Part shown: positions 43,433 to 50,016 of the stretch, in pieces | Position numbering within the stretch: position 1 is the first letter of the stretch | Layout of the letters: each line of letters starts with the position of its first letter | DNA from: Bryobacterales bacterium | GTDB lineage: Bacteria; Acidobacteriota; Terriglobia; Bryobacterales; Bryobacteraceae | Direction of reading: 5' to 3' | Length of the DNA: 50,016 nucleotides | NCBI GenBank assembly: GCA_020846745.1 | Contig: JADLDI010000025.1 | Location: forward strand, 1 to 50,016 | The notes under the pieces: model-generated | Told to the model about the DNA's origin: nothing | Seen by the model: only the letters and a program-made list of their open reading frames with translations | The model's database searches: none | Translations under genes and position numbers: made by a program

Positions 43433-44752
43433 ATGTCCCTTGCTTCGGATCAGGCGCCTGATCTCGTGTCGATCGAGAATCGGCAGTTACGAGCCCGCAT
43501 ATGCGAACTCGAAGCCGAACTGGCGATTGCGAAAAGCAGCTCACCCGAGTTGGAAGCCTTGATCCAGAACGTCACCGAGCGGCGGCAACTGGAAGAGAGG
43601 CTGCGTTGTACGCAGACCGCCCTTGCACGGCACGCGGCAGAATTCGAAGCGCTTTTCCGAGCCTTGCCGGTGGGAGTGGGGGTATCCTGGGACCCTTCTT
43701 GCCGGGACATTCGCATCAACCCGGCTTTCGGGAAAATCCTGGGCGTTGCCGATGAAGAGAACGCATCCAAGAGCCGCCAGGACGGCGACGCTCTCCCATT
43801 CCGCGTTTTCAAAGAAGGCCGGGAAGTACCGGCGGAAGAACTCCCGATGCAAGTGGCCGCCCGGACCGGTCGCGAGGTTCGCGATTTCTGTTATGAACTG
43901 GTTCGCCATGACGGAGTCACGCTCACCGAATATGGGCACGCCACGCCGCTTTTCGATGAGAACGGAGCAGTTAGCGGCAGTATTGGCGTGTTTCTCGATT
44001 TCACCGAACTGCACCGCGCGCAACGCGAACTCGAACGGGCGAATGAGGAACTGCGCCGCTCCAACGCCGACCTGAATCACTTCGCCTACGGCGCTACACA
44101 CGATTTGCGCGAACCACTGCGCGCCATCCGTATCTATTCCCAACTGCTGGCCCGCAACGTCAAACTCCACTCCGATCCGGATCTGTTGGAGTGCGTGAAC
44201 GCGATCGGGGATTCCGCCGCACGAATGGACCGTCTGCTCCGCGACCTGATGGATTACATCCAGGTGGCCACGCGCTACGACCAGCGTACGGAGCACGTCG
44301 ATCTGAACAGTGTTCTTCGCGGCGTTCTTTCGAACCTGGAACTGTCCATTAATGAATCCGGCGCCGAGATCTCATGCCCAACACTGCCGACGGTTCCTGG
44401 CCATCCTGCGCACTATACGCACCTGTTCCAGAATTTAATTGGGAATGCGATCAAGTACCGAAGCGAAGACCGGCCGCCGCGGGTACAAATTACGGTTACG
44501 CAGGCCGAGGGCGTGTGGAAGTTCGCCATCGCCGACAACGGCATCGGCATAGAACCGAACTACACCGCGCGCGTGTTCGACCTGTTTCAACGCCTGCACG
44601 GCCGCGAGATTCCGGGTTCCGGAATGGGGTTGGCCATTTGCCAGCGAGTGGTTCAACGGCACGGCGGGCGGATTTGGGTGGAGTCGACACCGGGCGTGGG
44701 TTCGACGTTCTACTTCACGCTTCCGGTTGATGGGGCGGATAGAGCGGACTGA
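43433..44752 (+). CDS. PAS-domain sensor histidine kinase, soluble
   Basis: A 439-residue cytosolic kinase. A coiled coil (about 14-70: ENRQLRARICELEAELAIA) leads into one PAS domain (about 70-195, AEFEALFRALPVGVGVSW then GVFLDFTELHRA). After another coiled coil comes the H-box with phosphorylatable His in YGATHDLREPLRAI (near residue 222). ATPase: N-box LFQNLIGNAIKYR, DNGIGIEP, FDLFQRL, GSGMGLAICQRVV. No membrane helix and no receiver. The ATG at 43433 has GGAG 10 bases upstream; frames to 43346 overlap the previous gene. No response regulator lies nearby, so its partner is unknown. Confidence 0.93.
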   Translation: MSLASDQAPDLVSIENRQLRARICELEAELAIAKSSSPELEALIQNVTERRQLEERLRCTQTALARHAAEFEALFRALPVGVGVSWDPSCRDIRINPAFGKILGVADEENASKSRQDGDALPFRVFKEGREVPAEELPMQVAARTGREVRDFCYELVRHDGVTLTEYGHATPLFDENGAVSGSIGVFLDFTELHRAQRELERANEELRRSNADLNHFAYGATHDLREPLRAIRIYSQLLARNVKLHSDPDLLECVNAIGDSAARMDRLLRDLMDYIQVATRYDQRTEHVDLNSVLRGVLSNLELSINESGAEISCPTLPTVPGHPAHYTHLFQNLIGNAIKYRSEDRPPRVQITVTQAEGVWKFAIADNGIGIEPNYTARVFDLFQRLHGREIPGSGMGLAICQRVVQRHGGRIWVESTPGVGSTFYFTLPVDGADRAD

Positions 44753-45065
44753 CACGCCCTCACGGTCCTGTGAAAGATCGCCGTCAATGCGATTTAGCGC
44801 GCCCTCTGGCTCCGGCAAACCATTGCAAACAAGCAGCATCTAGCAGAGCCGCGACCGCCAGGGAGCGGTGTTCCGGATTTTTGCACATGCCCTCACGGTC
44901 GTGGCTCCGTTGCGATTCAGTTGCGGTTTCGCGTCCGGGGCCGTGCGTATAGTTCCAGGGCTGGGCGGGTTCAGCGGTCCAGGCGATGGGTGCGGCGCGG
45001 CGATTTCCATAATCAGAGTTTCCACTCCGAAAGCGAGTATACTGCTTTCAGGAAAGGAGCGATTG
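44753..45065. other. 313-base intergenic region with dispersed repeats
   Basis: Contains copy B of the 56-base dispersed repeat (44816-44871) and two shorter related elements, gccctcacggtcctg near 44757 and gccctcacggtcgtggctccg near 44888. A promoter-like box gagtatactgctttca (45035-45050) and an aaaggag ribosome site (45054-45060) sit before the 22-codon ORF. Confidence 0.6.
44816..44871 (-). repeat. dispersed 56-base repeat, copy B
   Basis: The reverse complement aligns gap-free to 13731-13786: 26 bases at one end with a single difference, 15 identical bases at the other end (gtttgcaatggtttg), and a diverged middle. It is 31 kb away from copy A and in inverted orientation. Confidence 0.75.
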
Positions 45066-45134
45066 ATGCCCTGTTGCATGCACGGAATCAGCCGGCGGAG
45101 GATGCCGGCCGGATTGGGAGCGGTAAAGCGATGA
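45066..45134 (+). CDS. 22-residue leader ORF coupled to the reductase gene
   Basis: ATG at 45066 has a strong ggaaaggag site 5-6 bases upstream. It encodes MPCCMHGISRRRMPAGLGAV followed by KR, and its TGA overlaps the next gene's ATG (ATGA, 45131-45134). This leader is Cys- and Arg-rich and probably sets translation of the aldo/keto reductase by coupling, since the latter has no good ribosome site of its own besides gggagcgg. A peptide function is possible but unsupported. Confidence 0.5.
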   Translation: MPCCMHGISRRRMPAGLGAVKR

Positions 45135-46216
45135 CCGAACATAAAGTAACCCGGCGGACTATGCTCGCAGGGTGCGCCGGCGCGGTGGCGGGCATGGCAG
45201 GCGGCGGCGCCGCCGTTGCGGCGGAATACGAACGCGGCGGTATGGTGTACCGCAAACTCGGGAAAACGGGGATCGATATTTCCCTGTTGTCTTTCGGATC
45301 GCATACCGATCCAGCCGATCGCATTAACGCCGGCAAGTTGGGGACGGTGTTGACGGAGGCCGGGCAGGCCAAGCGCGACCGGATTATCGCGAAGGCGTTC
45401 GACCTGGGCGTCAATCACCTGGACGTCTACCACAACGAGGGGCAGCTCGAACCCGCGGCCCGCATCGTTCGCGACCGGCGCTCGAAGGTGCTGGTGTCGC
45501 TCGCTCACGACTTCTCTCCGAGCGGAATCGACCGGGCATGCCGCGCGTTCGGCCATGTCGACCTGCACCGGTTTCACTCGGCCGAGATCGACGACGCAAC
45601 GCTCGCGAATTGGGACATTCTGCGGAAGGCCAAGGCGGCCGGCAAGGTCCGCGCGATCGGGCTCGCCACGCACATCGAGAGGTGCATGGAAACGGCGCTC
45701 GACGAACTGGAAGGTCTGGATTTTCTGTTCTTCCCCTACAATTTCATCCACGCGCGCGCGGATTACAGCAGTTTCCTGCCGAAGGCGATCGAGCGCGGCG
45801 TGGGGCTGATCGCGATGAAGCCGCTGGCTTCGGGGTCGCTGGTGCAACTGGACCCGTATGCGCATCCCGGCTCGGCTCCGGAGCGCGCGCAGTTGGAGCT
45901 ATGGAAGCGGGGGGCGAAGCCGCTGATGCCGTCGGTGGTGGCCGAATTGACGAAGTCGCTCGATCGTACGCCCGACGACACGCTGTGCATGGCCGCGATG
46001 CGGTTCGTGTACTCGCGGCCGTTTATTCACTCTGCCATCACGGGGATGTTCGACGAGCAGTGGCTCGACGACAATTACAAGGCACTGGAGACATACCGGC
46101 AGGTGAAGGGTGGACAGGAGAAGGCGTTGCGCGGCGCGGCGGAGGTAGTGCGAAAGCTGGGTCCGGGCTGGCTGCCAGCCGAGTACCGGTGGCTCGCAAA
46201 GGAATGGAATGGTTAG
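45131..46216 (+). CDS. Tat-exported aldo/keto reductase-like protein
   Basis: A 361-residue TIM-barrel protein with a twin-arginine leader (KVTRRTMLAGCAGAVAGMAGGG). Barrel opening GMVYRKLGKTGIDISLLSFGS; catalytic-type Asp and Tyr in GVNHLDVYHNEGQLEPAARI; the usual Lys (…ATK) position reads VLVSLAHDF, so the Lys seems absent, and His is in DLHRFHSAEI. MRFVYSRPFIHSAITGMFDEQWLDDN is the normal AKR C-terminal region. The exported form cannot easily obtain NADPH, so activity is uncertain. It is followed after 10 bases by the cytochrome/SUMF1 gene, probably an operon. Confidence 0.85.
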   Translation: MTEHKVTRRTMLAGCAGAVAGMAGGGAAVAAEYERGGMVYRKLGKTGIDISLLSFGSHTDPADRINAGKLGTVLTEAGQAKRDRIIAKAFDLGVNHLDVYHNEGQLEPAARIVRDRRSKVLVSLAHDFSPSGIDRACRAFGHVDLHRFHSAEIDDATLANWDILRKAKAAGKVRAIGLATHIERCMETALDELEGLDFLFFPYNFIHARADYSSFLPKAIERGVGLIAMKPLASGSLVQLDPYAHPGSAPERAQLELWKRGAKPLMPSVVAELTKSLDRTPDDTLCMAAMRFVYSRPFIHSAITGMFDEQWLDDNYKALETYRQVKGGQEKALRGAAEVVRKLGPGWLPAEYRWLAKEWNG

Positions 46217-46226
46217 GAGAACGACG

Positions 46227-47519
46227 ATGGCACGGATCAAGGCGGTTCTGATGCTGCTCGCGTCTGTTGTGTGCGTCGCGGGTTGGGGTGTTGCGCAGCC
46301 GGTGCAGGATGCTCGTTTTCGCGCGGCCGGAGTGTGCGGCCGGTGCCACGTAGTTTCGGTACTCGAATGGGGCGGGTCCCGGCATTTCAAGGAAGCCACC
46401 GGCTGCGTCGCCTGTCACGGGGCGAGCGAAGGCCACGTCACGGACGAACGCAACAACATCAAACCCGACAAGATCCCGCACGCCGCGGCCATCGCCGGGC
46501 TGTGCGCCGATTGCCATGCGGCAGGTTGCGCCAAAACGCGGCGGAAAGATAGCTGCGAGACGTGTCACAATGTGCATGCGCTCGCCGACCCTCGCCGGCC
46601 GGTCGATAATCGCAGTCCACAGTGGGAGGCGAAGCGGCGGCAGTGGGCGGAAGCGAAGGCGCTGGCCGATGAGGGATCGTCGCTGATGAAGCGCGGCGAA
46701 TGGCGGAATGCATTGGCCAAGCTGAACCGGTCGCTCGAACTGCACGCGGAACAACCCGACGTCGGCCGCCGCGTGGAGGTATGCCGGCGCCGTCTGAACG
46801 CCGCCGGATTGCCCGGATTCGAACCAGTGGGCGATGCCTACGACCCGGAAACGGGATTGCCGGTGATGGTGGTCGCGAAGGAGCTCGGCATCCGGTTCGC
46901 GCTCATTCCTGGCGGACGCATCGAACTCGGGTCCGCCCAGTTTGCCGCATCCACTCCAGTGCATGCTGTTGCTGTGAAGCCGTTCTATTTGGCGGTGCAC
47001 GAATTGACACAGGCCGAGTGGACGGCGCTGATGGGCCGGAACCCGAGCGTGTATCAAGGGTCGAAATATCCGGACGCGGCGCGGTCGCCGGTGGAAAACG
47101 TTTCGTGGCTCGACTGTCAGGCCGCCATCGCGCGGATCAATGGACGCGTAGCCGGCGGCGGCTTCCGCTTGCCGACCGAAGCCGAATGGGAGTTCGCCGC
47201 GAAGGAGGGGGGCGAATCGGCTAACGACGCGTTCAACCTACAAAGTCCGCGGCCGGTGGCGGCGGGCAGCCCCAACCGTTTCGGGATTTACGATCTGAAC
47301 GGCAACGTGTGGGAGTGGTGCTCGAGTCTCTACCGGCCCTATCCGTACGCGCCCGGGGACGGGCGGGAAGCGGCGGACGCCAAAGGACTTCGCGTGCTTC
47401 GTGGCGGCGGCTATGCCGATTCATCCACCTGGTTCGATGCAAGTGCACGGTTCGGAGAGCGTCCGGACCGGCGGTTGAGGGCCAATGGGGTGAGGTTGGC
47501 GCGTAGCGTACCGGAGTGA
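46227..47519 (+). CDS. tetraheme cytochrome fused to a SUMF1-type domain
   Basis: A 430-residue exported fusion (signal MARIKAVLMLLASVVCVAGWGVAQ). Four CxxCH heme motifs lie within about residues 37-115: CGRCH, CVACH, CADCH, CETCH, with WGGSRHFKEATGCVACH the cytochrome-c554-like spacing. A helical linker (120-200, WAEAKALADEGSSLMKRGEWRNALAKLNRSLELH, TPR-like) follows. The C-terminal 200 residues are a formylglycine-generating-enzyme (SUMF1) fold: LIPGGRIELGS, LAVHELTQAEWTALMGRNPS, PVENVSWLDCQAAI, FRLPTEAEWEFAA, NGNVWEWCSSLY, VLRGGGYADSS. The FGE copper-cysteine pair is not obvious. Role unclear; a periplasmic electron-transfer partner is likely. Confidence 0.88.
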   Translation: MARIKAVLMLLASVVCVAGWGVAQPVQDARFRAAGVCGRCHVVSVLEWGGSRHFKEATGCVACHGASEGHVTDERNNIKPDKIPHAAAIAGLCADCHAAGCAKTRRKDSCETCHNVHALADPRRPVDNRSPQWEAKRRQWAEAKALADEGSSLMKRGEWRNALAKLNRSLELHAEQPDVGRRVEVCRRRLNAAGLPGFEPVGDAYDPETGLPVMVVAKELGIRFALIPGGRIELGSAQFAASTPVHAVAVKPFYLAVHELTQAEWTALMGRNPSVYQGSKYPDAARSPVENVSWLDCQAAIARINGRVAGGGFRLPTEAEWEFAAKEGGESANDAFNLQSPRPVAAGSPNRFGIYDLNGNVWEWCSSLYRPYPYAPGDGREAADAKGLRVLRGGGYADSSTWFDASARFGERPDRRLRANGVRLARSVPE

Positions 47520-47528
47520 ATTGGCTCT

Positions 47529-49298
47529 TGATGAATGGGGCCGTGACCCGAAGGCTATTGGAAAGCGGGAACACCTTCGTGAACTGCGGCGGGAACGGGT
47601 CGCTTCAATTAGGCCGTAACCCGAAGGCTACGGAAAGCCTCGAAAGCTTCACAGGAATGGGCGGCGCAAGCCGGGCTTCAATTAGGTCGTAACCCGAAGG
47701 TTACGGAAAGCCTGTTCCTCAAATTCGAGGCGTTCGCGGGCAGACCTAGCTTCAATTAGGCCGTAACCCGAAGGTTACGGAAAGCCGTCAGTCGCCGCCT
47801 TGCCATCGCCCCTCGCTGCGCTTCAATTAGGCCGTAACCCGAAGGTTACGGAAAGTGCCGGACCACGTAGCGGGACATTTAGAGGTAGGCTGGCTTCAAT
47901 TAGGCCGTAACCCGAAGGTTACGGAAAGCGTTTGTGTCCGATGTGGCGTTATCGACCCGTCCCTGCTTCAATTAGGCCGTAACCCGAAGGTTACGGAAAG
48001 TCAAGACCATTGCCCGCACTGTCAGCGGCAACCGTCGCTTCAATTAGGCCGTAACCCGAAGGTTACGGAAAGAGTCTCGATGAGGCAGCCGTACTCCGGG
48101 GCTTCGGCGGCTTCAATTAGGCCGTAACCCGAAGGTTACGGAAAGTGGCGTGGGCACGATCATACTATCGCTGTTATGTGTCAGCTTCAATTAGGCCGTA
48201 ACCCGAAGGTTACGGAAAGCGCACGCTGGCCATCCTGCCGCGTCCGGCGGACTCGCTTCAATTAGGCCGTAACCCGAAGGTTACGGAAAGAAATAGAATG
48301 CCTCCGCGCCGCCGCCGCGAGCGGTGCTTCAATTAGGCCGTAACCCGAAGGTTACGGAAAGTTTGCGTCGAAGCTGGGCCTGGGTGCGTTCTCTTGGCTT
48401 CAATTAGGCCGTAACCCGAAGGCTACGGAAAGAGCCGCGACGGCCTGCGGAGAGCGATCCAGAGGATTAGGCTTCAATTAGGCCGTAACCCGAAGGCTAC
48501 GGAAAGGTACCCGCCACGAGACGGGTTGTATTGTCTGAAGGATCGCTTCAATTAGGCCGTAACCCGAAGGCTACGGAAAGTTCAAATTGGGCACGGTGCT
48601 GGAGACGCTGGAAATGCTTCAATTAGGCCGTAACCCGAAGGTTACGGAAAGAGACAGGCACAGGGCGGAACTGCGCCGTATACAGTTCGCTTCAATTAGG
48701 CCGTAACCCGAAGGTTACGGAAAGACGAACACCCGCCGCGGCTTCCGCCATGTCAACGGGCTTCAATTAGGCCGTAACCCGAAGGTTACGGGAAGATGAA
48801 ATCTCCGAGCGCTTTTGTTGCGGGTTCGATGCTTCAATTAGGCCGTAACCCGAAGGTTACGGAAAGAATAACCTCAAGAAAGTACGAACATTGCGGGTAT
48901 TCGGCTTCAATTAGGCCGTAACCCGAAGGTTACGGAAAGCGGACGGTGGGCGCCGGCCAGTTGATGAATTCGGAGCTTCAATTAGGCCGTAACCCGAAGG
49001 TTACGGAAAGGGCGGCGCCTACGGCTATCCGATGTCGTCTCTGACGCTTCAATTAGGCCGTAACCCGAAGGTTACGGAAAGCCCCGATGGCCCCAACGTG
49101 CAGGCTGAAGACTATCTAGCTTCAATTAGGCCGTAACCCGAAGGTTACGGAAAGCAACAACAGATGCACGTTACAGCCGTAGACGTTGATCTGCTTCAAT
49201 TAGGCCGTAACCCGAAGGTTACGGAAAGGGAAGGCGACAGACGGGAGCCTATGGGTGTTCGTGCTTCAATTAGGCCGTAACCCGAAGGTTACGGAAAG
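47529..49298 (-). CRISPR. CRISPR array, 25 repeats of 36 bases
   Basis: Twenty-four 36-base repeats (47602-49298) plus one degenerate repeat at 47529-47565, with 24 spacers of 34-38 bases. The plus-strand repeat begins GCTTCAATTAGG and holds the perfect stem CCGTAACC / GGTTACGG around loop CGAA, ending AAAG. The reverse strand ends ATTGAAGC, the type I/III 5' handle style, and its loop is UUCG closed by C-G. The degraded repeat at the left end and the constant repeats at the right put the leader on the right, so transcription is probably minus. Variants: GGCTACGG at repeats 1, 12, 13 and 14; aggTcgt at 2; GGGAAG at 17. No cas genes are in the window. Confidence 0.98.
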
Positions 49299-49339
49299 AA
49301 CCCTCTAGAGCATTTTCGTAAATATCGTAAACGGAGGGG
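49299..49339. other. short remnant of the CRISPR leader
   Basis: Only 41 bases, gagcattttcgtaaatatcg in the middle, separate the last repeat from the transposase stop codon. They are AT-richer than the surrounding sequence, as leaders are, but far shorter than a usual leader of over 100 bases. Confidence 0.5.
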
Positions 49340-49867
49340 CTAAGCGGCATATCCGGAGGCGCGGAAGTAGGCCGAGACATGGGAGACCAGGACGCTCGCG
49401 AGGGCAGCGGTGAGGGCGGCTTCCAGAGCAGCGACGGTGCGAGCTTTGCTGGCGCGAAGATATTGTTTCACCTGAGCCCAACATCGCTCGATCGGATTGT
49501 AGTCCGGAGAATAGGGCGGCAGATAACAGACCCTGGCCCCGGCGGCTTCGATCCGTTCGCGGATACCCTCGACTTTATGAGCCGACAGATTGTCCATGAC
49601 GACGACCTGACCGGGGCGGAGTCGCGGACACAGCACCTGCTCGACATAGGCGCGAAACACATCGCCATCGGTAGGCGCTTCAATCGTCATGGTGGCCACC
49701 CAACCGGTCAAGCTGATGGCGCCCAGCACGGTGAGAGTCCGCCAGCGTCCGGGCGTACCTTCGGGCACCCGCTGGCCACCCTCGCCCCGTCCGTAGCGCC
49801 GCGTCATCTCGGTGGTGATTCCACTCTCGTCCAAAAAGATCAGGTTCGCCGCCGGCTCTTCCGCCAT
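49340..49867 (-). pseudogene. truncated IS630-family transposase (DDE part only)
   Basis: This 175-residue frame is the C-terminal half of an IS630/Tc1-like transposase. The triad is intact: FLDESG, VVMDNLSAHKVEG and YSPDYNPIERCWAQVKQYLR. Family proteins are about 340 residues with an N-terminal helix-turn-helix, often split by a frameshift. Here the frame stays open upstream (EERAQWQSQM and then unrelated residues), but no HTH domain follows, and a different gene starts on the other strand at 49966, so the 5' half is lost. It lies at the leader side of the CRISPR array and points to an insertion followed by decay. Confidence 0.8.
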
Positions 49868-49965
49868 CTGGCTTTGCCACTGCGCCCGCTCTTCGGCGCT
49901 CGCGAAAACTGACCCACCCCTGCTCGCCAGAACTTGACCACCCGCGAGGATGAAGATAGACGGGC

Positions 49966-50016
49966 ATGCCTGATGCCCGGAAGAGGCCCTGCCGGATCTG
50001 CCGGCGATGGTTCCGA
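49966..50016 (+). CDS. start of a partial CxxC-type (zinc-ribbon) protein
   Basis: ATG at 49966 opens 17 codons to the window edge: MPDARKRPCRICRRWFR. The CRICRRWF motif is the start of a small family of zinc-ribbon proteins that sit beside insertion sequences in diverse bacteria, by recall. The upstream block contains the near-repeat tgacccaccc / ttgaccacccg. The rest is outside the window. Confidence 0.55.
   Translation, partial: MPDARKRPCRICRRWFR

Noticed and set aside
47855..48127. 90-codon frame through the CRISPR array
   Set aside because: The frame repeats the CRISPR repeat translation (LQLGRNPKVTE) and is an artefact of the 72-73 base periodicity.
49680..49967. 95-codon minus-strand frame upstream of the transposase
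   Set aside because: It overlaps the transposase in another frame and shows no IS630 helix-turn-helix; it does not restore the lost N-terminal half.

Overview
The window looks like a chromosome segment of an Acidobacteriota bacterium close to Bryobacterales/Solibacter. This is inferred from gene content: two very large TonB-dependent receptors with N-terminal carboxypeptidase-regulatory domains, a CRTAC/ASPIC-UnbV FG-GAP protein, a secreted protein that looks like the Solibacter-type C-terminal domain family, many Tat-exported enzymes (PLP enzyme, aldo/keto reductase, Gfo/Idh-like), hopanoid genes and high GC. No rRNA or tRNA gene was recognised.

Left part (1-8 kb): a lysine-rich small ORF, a PIN-toxin/ribbon-helix-helix antitoxin pair (minus strand) and a secreted double ferredoxin-like protein. 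These are followed by the compact cluster rpmH-rnpA-yidD-yidC-jag-mnmE (ribosome, RNase P, membrane insertion, RNA binding, tRNA modification), which in many bacteria lies near the origin; no dnaA or DnaA boxes are visible here. rnpA has no ordinary start codon in its frame. A heptamer tandem repeat and a lytic transglycosylase follow.

Middle (8-32 kb): a SusC-like/TonB receptor divergent from an FG-GAP/ASPIC protein, an amidase coupled to a 58-residue protein, a GH5 glycosidase, rlmB with a sialidase-like BNR protein, a GT2 glycosyltransferase, a REP-associated tyrosine transposase with its palindromes, then an M19 dipeptidase / Gfo-Idh-like / SMP-30 run. A second TonB receptor with a clear terminator, Cu/Zn superoxide dismutase, a proton pyrophosphatase, an esterase and wrbA behind operator-like repeats complete this part.

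Right part (32-50 kb): a thioesterase, a secreted protein, and a four-gene hopanoid operon hpnJ-smallTransporter-smallTransporter-hpnI (no hpnK). Then fumC, a Tat-exported SelA-like PLP enzyme, and divergently a thioredoxin-like protein whose redox motif is read through an in-frame TGA followed by a SECIS-like hairpin, i.e. a probable selenoprotein. After that come the Solibacter-type secreted protein, a PQQ-propeller/EF-hand protein, an orphan histidine kinase, an aldo/keto reductase with a 22-codon leader ORF, and a tetraheme cytochrome fused to a SUMF1-type domain. The window ends with a 25-repeat CRISPR array, probably transcribed on the minus strand, whose leader side abuts a truncated IS630 transposase. 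No cas gene is in the window.
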